DNA of 24,905 nucleotides. Origin: Cytophagales bacterium (GTDB lineage Bacteria > Bacteroidota > Bacteroidia > Cytophagales > Cyclobacteriaceae). The stretch's first letter is position 1. Every line of letters begins with the position of its first letter. A program made the translations under genes and the position numbers. Under the pieces are notes generated by a model. It saw nothing but the letters and a program-made list of their open reading frames with translations. It did no database searches and was not told the origin of the DNA. The DNA lies in NCBI GenBank assembly GCA_003504855.1, contig DNZD01000076.1, forward strand, positions 1 through 24,905, written 5' to 3'. Positions 1-7,028 of the stretch are shown piece by piece.

Positions 1-315
1 CACGCTGCTGATCATCTGGTCGATGGTCACCGGGATAGCTTCTTCAGCAGGCTTTGCACAGCGGGGGACTTCGAGCATATGCCGCGGAGAGAACTTCACA
101 TAATACCCGGATTGTGGGCGTGCCTCAACCAATCCTTTGCTTTCGAGGTGGTAATAAGCCTGAAACGCTGTGCTCAGGCTTATCCCCTGCTCCTTGCTGA
201 GCGTTCGGACGGATAGCAGCTTATCGCCAACCTTGAGGGTCTGCTTTTCGATCAGGCGTTCGATCCGGTCTGCTACTTCCTGGTACAGGTGATCTTGTGT
301 GGTTTCGGTGCGCAT
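1..315 (-). CDS. MocR/GabR-type transcriptional regulator, N-terminal part (runs off the window)
   Basis: The 105 visible residues start at an ATG (315-313) and form a GntR-type winged helix: an amphipathic helix (EVADRIERLIEKQTL), KVGDKLLSVRTLSKEQGIS, the recognition helix around STAFQAYYHLESKGLV, and the wing ending SGYYVK near residue 79. A linker with PVTIDQM follows. In MocR/GabR proteins this DNA-binding domain is joined to a fold-type I aminotransferase domain that binds PLP, giving roughly 450-500 residues. That domain would lie beyond position 1, so the MocR assignment rather than plain GntR is inferred from the helix pattern, the linker and the neighbourhood. The gene diverges from the exported protein at 432. 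A -7 box and a 38-bp operator-like block lie just upstream, which suggests autoregulation. Confidence 0.82.
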   Translation of the reverse strand, partial: MRTETTQDHLYQEVADRIERLIEKQTLKVGDKLLSVRTLSKEQGISLSTAFQAYYHLESKGLVEARPQSGYYVKFSPRHMLEVPRCAKPAEEAIPVTIDQMISSV

Positions 316-324
316 GTGTCAATT

Positions 325-362
325 AAACTGATCTGGTCAAAAATAGCGATTCTGAAACTGTT
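325..362 (+). promoter_or_regulatory. Candidate MocR operator, copy 1
   Basis: The block runs AAACTGATCTGGTCAAAA (325-342), nine variable bases, then CTGAAACTGTT (352-362). It carries AAACTG twice, at 325 and 355, exactly 30 bp apart on the same strand. The same architecture occurs at 4684-4721, with 29 of 38 positions identical and no gap. It overlaps the probable promoter of the minus-strand regulator. GabR of Bacillus binds two direct repeats placed on one face of the helix, so the arrangement fits the family. Binding by the neighbouring regulator is inferred. Confidence 0.6.
338..345 (-). promoter_or_regulatory. Promoter -7 box for the MocR-type gene
   Basis: Read on the minus strand the bases are TATTTTTG, a full match to the Bacteroidota -7 consensus TAnnTTTG. 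It ends 22 bases before the ATG at 315. A TTTG that could serve as the -33 element lies at 373-370, with a spacing somewhat longer than usual. The box sits between the two AAACTG repeats, where a bound regulator would block it. Confidence 0.5.
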
Positions 363-372
363 ATTTTAACAA

Positions 373-407
373 ACCACATCCGACTTTTGATAAAAATTTT
401 ATGTGGT
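373..407. repeat. Inverted repeat ACCACAT...ATGTGGT in the divergent intergenic region
   Basis: A7-bp perfect dyad made by 373-379 and 401-407 encloses 21 AT-rich bases, including the near-palindrome TAAAAATTTTAT (391-402). A four-pair hairpin with a GAAA loop (408-419) follows directly. It lies 24 bp before the ATG at 432. It could be a second operator or a structured 5' leader of the exported-protein gene. Confidence 0.35.
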
Positions 408-431
408 CCGTGAAAACGGTAATTCGGGATC

Positions 432-1178
432 ATGATTAGAATAATTACGCTGATCGGTCTGATGTCGTTACTCCTGGTAACAGCTATTTATGCTGTTGAT
501 CAGGACACGGTGAAATCCAAAGAACCCCGCTCTCACTGGCGGCTCACCCTTCGCGCTCATTCCAAAGCCATTTTCAATTTTGGTGGCCGGGTAGGAAGTG
601 ACAACCCAACTACGGATATCAACTTTACTTACGACCGCAAACAGTGGGGATTCCTCGTATTCAAAGGGCAAGACCTGTTAGACCATGGCACGTTCTACAA
701 CTTTGCATTGATCACGGTGTACAAGAACCTGCACCTGTCTGACAAATGGACGATGACCCCGTCTATTGGTTCATTCCTGGAAGAACAAAACGCCATTGTC
801 GATAAGGGTTCGGATGTGGTGTTTCTGCTGACCACTTCATTCCGGTTGAACAAGAAGATTACCCTGGAGCATATGAGCCTGTTGGGTAATCTCGTCTTTG
901 AGCCCGAGGAGCGCGATTGGGTAAATCGTTTCAGGGCTCTATACACCAACAGGCACCTCGATGTGATTGCGTCTACCTGGCATAACAATCAGGTACTGGA
1001 TAACAGCTGGTATTGGTCTGCAGGGTTGAGCGTATCGTATGGCCGTATTCGCCTGGACGATCACTTGCAGGCCAGTGTTGGCCTGTCTGGTCTTGTCATG
1101 ATCCACACTTCAGACCCCGTAATCAATCCACAGAAGCACACCGCCATGATTACTTTTTCGCTCATGGCCTTCCGGTAG
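432..1178 (+). CDS. Exported protein of unknown function, probably an outer-membrane beta-barrel
   Basis: I do not recognise this 248-residue protein. It begins with a clear signal peptide (hydrophobic core residues 4-20, likely cleavage after Ala21). The rest has no further hydrophobic helix but many alternating polar/aromatic stretches, such as ITVYKNLHLSDKWTMTPSIG, SWYWSAGLSVSYGRIRL and the C-terminal TAMITFSLMAFR. That pattern suggests antiparallel beta strands of a small barrel or periplasmic beta protein. A C-terminal strand ending in an aromatic plus Arg fits an outer-membrane protein. The ATG at 432 is the only start that gives the full signal peptide. It is divergent from the MocR-type regulator and shares its regulatory intergenic region. 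The crotonase gene follows 38 bp downstream on the same strand. Confidence 0.75.
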   Translation: MIRIITLIGLMSLLLVTAIYAVDQDTVKSKEPRSHWRLTLRAHSKAIFNFGGRVGSDNPTTDINFTYDRKQWGFLVFKGQDLLDHGTFYNFALITVYKNLHLSDKWTMTPSIGSFLEEQNAIVDKGSDVVFLLTTSFRLNKKITLEHMSLLGNLVFEPEERDWVNRFRALYTNRHLDVIASTWHNNQVLDNSWYWSAGLSVSYGRIRLDDHLQASVGLSGLVMIHTSDPVINPQKHTAMITFSLMAFR

Positions 1179-1216
1179 CGGTTGCATCTCAAAGGTGGAA
1201 TAAATACATTCGGAAT

Positions 1217-2008
1217 ATGTATAAACACTTTCGGGTTGAGGTCACCCAATGGGTAGCCCACGTTATCATCAACAGGCCGCAGAAGGCGAATGCCTTGCAC
1301 CAGGAAGCCTGGATCGAACTCAAAGCCATCTTTGACAACCTTGACGGTGATGGAAGCGTTCGGGTGATTGTACTTTCAGGAGAAGGAAAATTATTCTGTG
1401 CCGGTATTGACCTGGAGTTATTGATGTCGGTGGTTGAATTCGAAAAAATTCCTGAACCGCAACGAACCCGTGAATTGTATGAGATGATCCTGCATTTACA
1501 GGCTTGCGTAACAGCCATTGAAAAATGCAGCGTACCAGTCATTGCGGCCATTCACAATGGTTGCATTGGTGGAGGATTGGATATTGTGGCCGCCTGCGAT
1601 TTGAGGTACTGCACGGCTGATGCCTACTTTACCATTAAAGAAATTGATATGGGGATGGTGGCTGACCTGGGCACGCTGCAACGGTTACCCAAATTCGTAA
1701 AACCGGCGGTGGTTACAGAAATGGCATTTACCGGAAGGCATGTTGGTGCCGCTGAGGCCAGGGAGATTGGGCTGGTGAATGATTTCATGGACACCAAAGA
1801 AACCATGATGGCAGCCGTACAACAGATGGCTGATACAATTGCCTCGAAGTCACCCATATCCATCCGGGGCACCAAAACCATCCTGCAGCATACACGGGAC
1901 CATGGTGTGTCCGAAGCGCTGGAATTTATGGCTCGCTGGAACGCCAGCAAACTATTGTCTCCAGACCTCAAGGCGGCCTTTCAGGCGGTACAAAAAAAGA
2001 AGACCTGA
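1217..2008 (+). CDS. Crotonase-family protein, delta3,5-delta2,4-dienoyl-CoA isomerase-like
   Basis: This 263-residue protein has the crotonase oxyanion-hole segments FCAGIDL (about 60-66) and GCIGGGLD (115-122). Three acidic residues match the catalytic set of dienoyl-CoA isomerase (ECH1): Asp122 in GGGLD, Glu142 in IKEIDMG and Asp150 in VADLGTLQRLP. In ECH1 these shift double bonds during beta-oxidation of unsaturated fatty acids, while hydratases have two Glu instead. The frame is open back to 1013, but that extension overlaps the upstream gene, and the crotonase fold begins at MYKHFRVEV, so I use the ATG at 1217. The stop codon lies inside a palindrome shared with the convergent DUF6159 gene. 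Confidence 0.85.
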   Translation: MYKHFRVEVTQWVAHVIINRPQKANALHQEAWIELKAIFDNLDGDGSVRVIVLSGEGKLFCAGIDLELLMSVVEFEKIPEPQRTRELYEMILHLQACVTAIEKCSVPVIAAIHNGCIGGGLDIVAACDLRYCTADAYFTIKEIDMGMVADLGTLQRLPKFVKPAVVTEMAFTGRHVGAAEAREIGLVNDFMDTKETMMAAVQQMADTIASKSPISIRGTKTILQHTRDHGVSEALEFMARWNASKLLSPDLKAAFQAVQKKKT

Positions 2009-2031
2009 CAGGTCTTTAAGACCTATCAGGT
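2003..2031. terminator. Palindrome/bidirectional terminator supplying both convergent stop codons
   Basis: ACCTGACAGGTCTT (2003-2016) is matched by AAGACCTATCAGGT (2018-2031), a 14-bp inverted repeat with one mismatch and a single central base. In RNA it would form a stem of about 11 bp with a short CTTTAAG-type loop. The TGA of the crotonase (2006-2008) and the TGA of the DUF6159 gene (2028-2026) are both inside it. No long T run follows, so terminator function is inferred from position. Confidence 0.6.
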
Positions 2032-2898
2032 GTTTGTACGGAAAGCAGAGCGCATGGTATCCTGGTCGAAACCACTGGCCAGGGTTCCCTGGGTAGCATA
2101 GACATACAGGGCTGTATTGAAAATTGATGTCGCAACTCCGAATATCAGGATGGAGAGAAGGAGCATCAGGACACCAAGTCCAATACCGATCAGCATCCCG
2201 ATGGAATCAAATGCCATACTCAGCGCAAAGGTCAGACCAGCGCTAACCACGATCACCGCAAAGACCACCAGGAACTGGATAAGTCCAAGACCAAAATGCC
2301 GGATCAGGCTCTCACCCCAGGTTTTCTTGATTACTTCAACTGACTTTTTGATCGCATCGAATGGTCCCAGACCGTCGTATACGATACCCGGAACAACGAA
2401 GATGGTTACGATACCCCAGGCCATACCTACTAAACTCAGGATAATGGACGATACGATCTGACCACCTTTGCCCAGGCTACGGGAAGCGTTTTCGAGAATT
2501 CTCAGCAGCAAACCCACTGAGGCGGATACCAGACTCCACTGAAGGATGAGACCCAGGCGGGACATGGCAAACTGGAAGCTCTCTCCGAAAGTAGCATCAC
2601 CACCTTCAAATCTCACCTTGCTGGTATACACCACGCATACATTGAAAAACGTTGCCACAAATGCCAATCCAAAATAGGCAACGAAAATGATTGCATACTC
2701 TGCCAACTCAAGACTGCGCTGGCCACCCTCCGGATCATCTTCAAAGGTACCAAACCAGACCAGGGGTACCACCATCGCCACCAAATAAAGCCCTGAAAAC
2801 AGAAAGGAAAGAATAGCGAACCATAACAGCTCGCGATCTTTATTGATTACCGAGAAGCTAAGCTTGGTAATCAACCAACTGCGGGAAAATGCATTCAT
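2026..2898 (-). CDS. DUF6159-like integral membrane protein
   Basis: The protein has 290 residues with about six membrane segments (roughly 24-48, 68-92, 112-134, 147-173, 204-230 and 233-262). The opening (SRSWLITKLSFSVINKDRELL, then a hydrophobic run) is typical of the DUF6159 family, whose function is unknown. A Gly-rich loop with GLGPFDAIKKSVEVIKKTWGE (about 176-196) sits between segments 4 and 5. It starts at an ATG at 2898, is convergent with the crotonase and lies 34 bp downstream of the PhnA-like gene on the same strand, so the two may be cotranscribed. Family membership is from memory of the N-terminal pattern. Confidence 0.72.
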   Translation of the reverse strand: MNAFSRSWLITKLSFSVINKDRELLWFAILSFLFSGLYLVAMVVPLVWFGTFEDDPEGGQRSLELAEYAIIFVAYFGLAFVATFFNVCVVYTSKVRFEGGDATFGESFQFAMSRLGLILQWSLVSASVGLLLRILENASRSLGKGGQIVSSIILSLVGMAWGIVTIFVVPGIVYDGLGPFDAIKKSVEVIKKTWGESLIRHFGLGLIQFLVVFAVIVVSAGLTFALSMAFDSIGMLIGIGLGVLMLLLSILIFGVATSIFNTALYVYATQGTLASGFDQDTMRSAFRTNT

Positions 2899-2932
2899 AC
2901 GTTAGGGGGTTAGGTTTAGCAGATCCGTTCAA

Positions 2933-3142
2933 TTATGATTTTTTCAGGAACTCTGTCCGAAGCACAATGCTGCTTCCGTTAATCCGGCAATCCACCTCGT
3001 CGTGCTCATCCGTGAGCTTAATCTTCTTCACCACTGTGCCGCGCTTGAGCGTGAGGGACGACCCTTTAACCTTTAGATCTTTAATCAGGGTGACGGTGTC
3101 GCCATCTGCCAGCAGATTGCCATTACTATCTTTTACATCCAT
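2933..3142 (-). CDS. PhnA-like (alkylphosphonate utilisation) small protein lacking the zinc ribbon
   Basis: The 69 residues match the C-terminal half of PhnA proteins: [20 protein letters not shown], then [19 protein letters not shown] and a closing LRTEFLKK. This half is a small beta barrel of KOW/SH3 type. Full PhnA proteins are about 110 residues and begin with a four-cysteine zinc ribbon. Here the ATG at 3142 starts directly at the barrel, and the only Cys is Cys52. The name is historical: PhnA proteins are not shown to cleave phosphonates in most bacteria, and no phosphonate genes are nearby. A -7 box lies at 3171-3164. Confidence 0.82.
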   Translation of the reverse strand: MDVKDSNGNLLADGDTVTLIKDLKVKGSSLTLKRGTVVKKIKLTDEHDEVDCRINGSSIVLRTEFLKKS

Positions 3143-3163
3143 GGTTCATTCAATTTTCAGATT

Positions 3164-3171
3164 CAAATTTA
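3164..3171 (-). promoter_or_regulatory. Promoter -7 box for the PhnA-like gene
   Basis: The minus strand reads TAAATTTG, an exact TAnnTTTG match, 21 bases before the ATG at 3142. No clear -33 element is seen at the expected spacing. Confidence 0.4.
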
Positions 3172-3235
3172 ATAAAATTGACCTAAGTCCGGCCCATTTC
3201 ATAAAGTCCTTATCTTTACCTACCAAGCCTTTCTT

Positions 3236-4570
3236 ATGAAATCAGCCCAACTCATCATCGTCATATTCCTGTTCTTATCTGCTTGCCAGCCCGGAGACCC
3301 ATCCACCCCGCACATGCGTGAGCGGGTAGCAGGCCTGACGGTTTATGAAGTTAACATCCGACAACATACCGCTGCCGGAACATTGAGTGCATTTACCAAT
3401 GACCTTCCCCGGCTTAAAGAACTTGGTGTTGGTGTGTTGTGGATTATGCCTGTTCAGCCTATCGGAATCAAGAACAGAAAAGAACCGCTTGGAAGCTACT
3501 ATTCCATACGAAACTATAACGAGATCAATCCTGAGTTTGGAAACGAGGCTGATTTCAAAACACTGGTAGACAAGGCCCATCAACTGGGCATGTATGTAAT
3601 ACTGGACTGGGTACCCAACCACACCGCCTGGGATCATCCCTGGGTGACCGTCCATCCTGACTACTACGCACATGACGAAAAAGGGAACATCACACACGAA
3701 TCGGACTGGCTCGACATCGCACTCCTCAACCACAAGAATCCGGAGACACGCAAAGCCATGATCGAAGCCATGAAGTTCTGGGTTACTACTTACCAGATAG
3801 ATGGATTCCGCTGCGACCACGCCGGACATGAAATACCCATGTACTTCTGGGAAGAAGCCCATGCAGCCCTGGATCCCATCAAGGATCTCTTTTGGCTCGC
3901 TGAATGGGACGGCGCTCGCATGCACCTGAATTTTGACGCCACCTACGCATGGCCACTGCTTCATATTACCGATGATGTACTTCCCGGTAAGGCCAATGCC
4001 AATGATATCGCAGACTGGATCGATCAAGACATTCACGAATATGGTCAGCAACCCTTTCGGCTAACCATGATTACCAACCATGATGAAAATTCCTGGCATG
4101 GCACAGAGTTCGAACGCTACGGAGACGGGATGAAGACATTTGCCACATTTATCTTTACGGCCTATGGCATGCCCATGCTTTACAGCGGACAGGAAGCAGG
4201 ATTAAACAAACGACTTAAGTTCTTTGCCAAAGACACCATTGACTGGAGCGACCCTCAACAATTGCAGCCTTTTTATCGGAAGCTGGTGAAACTTCACCAG
4301 GACCACCCTGCGCTATGGGCAGGAAACTACGGCAGTCAGCCTGTAAGAATCAATGAGCGCGATAGCTTGACCTACGCCTTTCTGAGAACCAAGGGAACTG
4401 ATGAGGTTGTGGGTATTTTAAATTTCTCTGGCAATACCACCAATGCCAGGCTAACTTCGCCTTGTCCCACCGGAGTTTATCGGGATTACTTTAGCGGCGA
4501 ACGAATCAGCCTTGCGCCTGGAACGACCATCCCATTAAAACCCTGGCAATACCTGATCTTGTTGAAATAA
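3236..4570 (+). CDS. GH13 alpha-amylase-family glycosidase, lipoprotein
   Basis: The 444-residue protein starts with a lipoprotein signal (LFLSAC, lipidated Cys17), so it is membrane-anchored. The GH13 barrel shows region I around DWVPNH (124-129), the nucleophile Asp194 in GFRCDHAGHEIP, the acid/base Glu223 in WLAEWD and the third carboxylate Asp283 in TNHDEN. A small C-terminal beta domain (about 365-444) follows. The catalytic set is intact, so it should cleave or transfer alpha-glucosidic bonds. The family is common in Bacteroidota as an alpha-glucan-degrading lipoprotein, but the substrate cannot be told from the sequence. No SusC/SusD pair, sugar transporter or other glycosidase is adjacent, so this is not part of a polysaccharide-utilisation locus within the window. 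The ATG at 3236 gives the full signal. Confidence 0.92.
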   Translation: MKSAQLIIVIFLFLSACQPGDPSTPHMRERVAGLTVYEVNIRQHTAAGTLSAFTNDLPRLKELGVGVLWIMPVQPIGIKNRKEPLGSYYSIRNYNEINPEFGNEADFKTLVDKAHQLGMYVILDWVPNHTAWDHPWVTVHPDYYAHDEKGNITHESDWLDIALLNHKNPETRKAMIEAMKFWVTTYQIDGFRCDHAGHEIPMYFWEEAHAALDPIKDLFWLAEWDGARMHLNFDATYAWPLLHITDDVLPGKANANDIADWIDQDIHEYGQQPFRLTMITNHDENSWHGTEFERYGDGMKTFATFIFTAYGMPMLYSGQEAGLNKRLKFFAKDTIDWSDPQQLQPFYRKLVKLHQDHPALWAGNYGSQPVRINERDSLTYAFLRTKGTDEVVGILNFSGNTTNARLTSPCPTGVYRDYFSGERISLAPGTTIPLKPWQYLILLK

Positions 4571-4683
4571 GATTTCGATCTCACGTTGTTTATGTAGCTT
4601 GAATTCAACAAGGTCTTCAGGTCACCCACACTTCCTTTAGCTTTATACCGTCTCCGAGGTTGCCCTTTGCGTTTTGGCCATCA

Positions 4684-4721
4684 AAACTGATATGGTCAAA
4701 ATAGTAAAAACTGAAACTGTT
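4684..4721 (+). promoter_or_regulatory. Candidate MocR operator, copy 2, upstream of the EamA operon
   Basis: The block AAACTGATATGGTCAAAA (4684-4701), nine variable bases and CTGAAACTGTT (4711-4721) aligns without gaps to 325-362. The two AAACTG repeats start at 4684 and 4714, again 30 bp apart. It ends 31 bp before the EamA start codon in a 182-bp non-coding stretch that otherwise holds nothing I recognise. No consensus TAnnTTTG box is obvious here, so the bound regulator may activate a weak promoter. Confidence 0.6.
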
Positions 4722-4752
4722 TTGTATCCGTTAAACCGGGAAAATTTGTCTC

Positions 4753-5709
4753 ATGAATTCAGCACCAAAAAAGAATCTTCTGATCGCGTACACAGCCCTC
4801 GGGGCCGTCTGTGTGATCTGGGGCACGACCTACCTGGGATTACGGGTTGGCGTTACACAATTCCCCCCCTTTCTCTTTTCGCTGCTGCGCTTCACTATTG
4901 CCGGTCCAATCCTCGTGGCGTTCATGCTCACCGTGGGCAAGGCATCATGGCCCGACCGTAGTACACTCATGCACCAGGCTGTGAGCGGATTGTTTATGGT
5001 TACCCTGGGCATTTCGGTGGTCGGATGGTCTGAAGTCTATATTTCATCAGGCGTGGCTGCCGTGATCTGCTCGATGATGCCTGTCTGGACCATCCTGATC
5101 AACGTGCTCATTACCCGCGATGAAAAGCCAAACTGGTTGATCGTAACAGGGCTTCTCACCGGTTTATCGGGCATCCTCCTGATATTTTGGGAACACCTGA
5201 GTGAATTCTCTGATGCCAACTATACCCTGGGGATCGCCCTTACCTTTGCTGCCAACCTTTGTTGGGCCATTGGCAGTATCTATATCAAAAAGAAAAACAA
5301 ACACTCCAATCCTTTTCTGAATGCAGGCTTGCAAATGGTTTTCGGAGCGCTTTTTCTTCTTCCCGTCAGTCTACTGCTTGATGACTATTCCTCCATTCGC
5401 TGGTCGGAGCCCGTTGTCTATTCCCTGATCTACATGGCCTTGATTGGATCTGTCGCGGCGTACGCGTGTTACTCATACGCCATTAAACATCTCCCGATGA
5501 CCATCGTTTCGCTCTATGCCTACATCAATCCCATTGTGGCCGTAGTCCTGGGTTGGTTGATTTTGAGCGAAAAGCTCAATTCTCAAATTCTCATTGCGAT
5601 TGGCATCGTCGTGTTAGGGGTATATCTGGTCAACAGGGGGTATCAATTGAAAACGACTGGCATCAAAGCAAGCGAACCCGAAGAAATTTTACTCGAAGAA
5701 AATTCTTAA
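4753..5709 (+). CDS. EamA (DMT) family transporter, RhaT/RarD-like
   Basis: This 318-residue inner-membrane protein has ten predicted membrane segments in two EamA repeats (about 10-148 and 158-295). The first begins with the family pattern IWGTTYLGLRVGV, and the second contains LCWAIGSIYIKKK. The C-terminus is acidic and cytoplasmic (EPEEILLEENS). EamA proteins export amino acids, metabolites or drugs, but the substrate is not predictable here. It is the first gene of a three-gene operon (9 bp to the PhzF-like gene) behind the second operator-like block. EamA genes are frequent partners of MocR regulators, so export of an amine or amino acid sensed through PLP is a reasonable inference. Confidence 0.9.
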   Translation: MNSAPKKNLLIAYTALGAVCVIWGTTYLGLRVGVTQFPPFLFSLLRFTIAGPILVAFMLTVGKASWPDRSTLMHQAVSGLFMVTLGISVVGWSEVYISSGVAAVICSMMPVWTILINVLITRDEKPNWLIVTGLLTGLSGILLIFWEHLSEFSDANYTLGIALTFAANLCWAIGSIYIKKKNKHSNPFLNAGLQMVFGALFLLPVSLLLDDYSSIRWSEPVVYSLIYMALIGSVAAYACYSYAIKHLPMTIVSLYAYINPIVAVVLGWLILSEKLNSQILIAIGIVVLGVYLVNRGYQLKTTGIKASEPEEILLEENS

Positions 5710-5718
5710 CCACCGACT

Positions 5719-6504
5719 ATGGAACTTGTCATTTATCAGGTTGACGCTTTTGCTGAGCAACGCTTCCAGGGGAATCCGGCAGCTGTCGTGCCCCTTACCT
5801 CCTGGCTGCCCGATCAGTTGCTGCAAAACATTGCCCTGGAAAATAACCTGGCAGAAACTGCATTTTACGTAAAGGAACCAGGCGGATATCATATACGATG
5901 GTTTACACCAACCACAGAAGTTGATCTCTGCGGCCACGCCACACTTGCCACGGCTTATGTGCTGATGAACCATGAAGGATTTCTCGAAGAAAAGATCATC
6001 TTCAAATCCAAAAGCGGACCGCTGTCCGTTTCCCGCAAAGGGAAGCAATTGGTGCTGGACTTCCCGGCAGATACCCTGACACCAGCTATGTTACCCGAAG
6101 CGTTGGGCAATTCATTTCATATAAAACCCACCCACGTTTTCAGGGGTAAGACCGACTTCATGCTCGTATTCGAGAATGAATCACAAATCAGAAGCCTTCA
6201 GCCGGACCTGATACGCCTGGCCTCGGTGCCCTGTCGCGGCGTGATTGTTACGGCGCCTGGCGACAAAACTGATTTTGTATCCCGTTTCTTCGGACCGCAG
6301 TCTGGCGTTAACGAAGACCCGGTCACCGGATCGGCCCATACCTCCCTTACGCCATACTGGGCGAACAGGACTGGCAAGCGTAACCTGTCCGCCATCCAAT
6401 GCTCATCACGAGGTGGACGCCTGGACTGTGTATTGCGCGGCGATCGGGTAGAAATTGCTGGTCAGGCAAGTCTTTATCTCATCGGCAAAATCTTTATAGA
6501 TTGA
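5719..6504 (+). CDS. PhzF-family isomerase/epimerase-like protein
   Basis: The 261-residue protein shows the PhzF signatures in order: YQVDAFAEQRFQGNPAAVV (6-24), NNLAETAF with the catalytic-type Glu46, LCGHATLAT (70-78) and NEDPVTGSAHTSL (198-210). PhzF enzymes have a two-lobed diaminopimelate-epimerase fold and use the Glu as acid/base to isomerise small carboxylates. The original member acts in phenazine synthesis, but most homologues have unknown substrates, and no other phenazine genes are here. The length is slightly below the usual 260-300. It sits 9 bp after the transporter and 2 bp before the OsmC-like gene, so all three are probably one transcript. Confidence 0.92.
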   Translation: MELVIYQVDAFAEQRFQGNPAAVVPLTSWLPDQLLQNIALENNLAETAFYVKEPGGYHIRWFTPTTEVDLCGHATLATAYVLMNHEGFLEEKIIFKSKSGPLSVSRKGKQLVLDFPADTLTPAMLPEALGNSFHIKPTHVFRGKTDFMLVFENESQIRSLQPDLIRLASVPCRGVIVTAPGDKTDFVSRFFGPQSGVNEDPVTGSAHTSLTPYWANRTGKRNLSAIQCSSRGGRLDCVLRGDRVEIAGQASLYLIGKIFID

Positions 6505-6506
6505 TT

Positions 6507-6977
6507 ATGACTAAAACACATCAGTACAAGACATCGGTGACATGGACTGGAAATGAGGGCAGCGGTACCAGTGACTATAAGGCCTATTCCAGAAATCACA
6601 TCATCGGCGCAACAGGAAAACCAGAAATACCCGGCTCCTCTGATCCAGCGTTTCGAGGTGATGGATCGCGCTATAACCCGGAAGACAGTTTGGTGGCCGC
6701 CTGCTCGGCATGTCATATGTTGTGGTATCTGCACCTTTGTGCCGTCAATCAGGTAGTCGTGGTAGCATATCAGGATGAAGCATCCGGTACCATGATTGAA
6801 AACCCGGATGGCAGCGGACAATTCAAAGAGATCACGCTACGTCCTGTAGTAACCGTAAAGGATGCCAGCATGAAAGACAAAGCCATTGCATTGCATACAC
6901 AAGCACATGCGCATTGCTTTCTGGCCCGGTCTGTTAATTTTCCTATTCATCAAGAACCCATGATACAGTTCCTGTAG
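6507..6977 (+). CDS. OsmC family protein (peroxiredoxin-like)
   Basis: The protein has 156 residues. It contains GTSDYKAYSRNHIIGATGK (20-38), GSSDPAFRGDGSRYNPEDSL (43-62) and AACSACHMLWYLHLC (64-78), then a C-terminal ALHTQAHAHCFLARSVNFPI (128-147). Cys69 and Cys137 occupy the positions of the reactive pair of OsmC/Ohr hydroperoxide reductases, with extra Cys66 and Cys78. It is predicted to be cytoplasmic. Upstream in-frame codons reach 6399 but overlap the PhzF-like gene, so the ATG at 6507, 2 bp after the PhzF stop, is the start. Its place in the EamA operon suggests a role in handling a reactive product. Confidence 0.9.
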   Translation: MTKTHQYKTSVTWTGNEGSGTSDYKAYSRNHIIGATGKPEIPGSSDPAFRGDGSRYNPEDSLVAACSACHMLWYLHLCAVNQVVVVAYQDEASGTMIENPDGSGQFKEITLRPVVTVKDASMKDKAIALHTQAHAHCFLARSVNFPIHQEPMIQFL

Positions 6978-6999
6978 CATCACATGAAATCAGTGAAAA

Positions 7000-7007
7000 T
7001 ATTTTTA
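7000..7007 (+). promoter_or_regulatory. Possible promoter -7 box for the ilvE operon
   Basis: TATTTTTA matches TAnnTTTG except for the last base. It ends 21 bases before the ATG at 7029. No -33 element is clear. Confidence 0.25.
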
Positions 7008-7028
7008 CCTTAACAAAAAACTACTCCT

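Noticed and set aside
1013..1216. Upstream extension of the crotonase frame
   Set aside because: It lies inside the exported-protein gene in another frame; the crotonase fold starts at the ATG at 1217.
3275..4051. Long minus-strand open frame (258 codons) opposite the glycosidase
   Set aside because: It is antisense to a glycosidase with intact catalytic motifs and shows no recognisable domain of its own.
4674..4961. Open frame beginning within the operator block ahead of the EamA gene
   Set aside because: It overlaps the real EamA start out of frame, and its first codons are the operator repeats.
6399..6506. Upstream extension of the OsmC-like frame
   Set aside because: It overlaps the PhzF-like gene; the ATG at 6507 fits the family start and the operon spacing.
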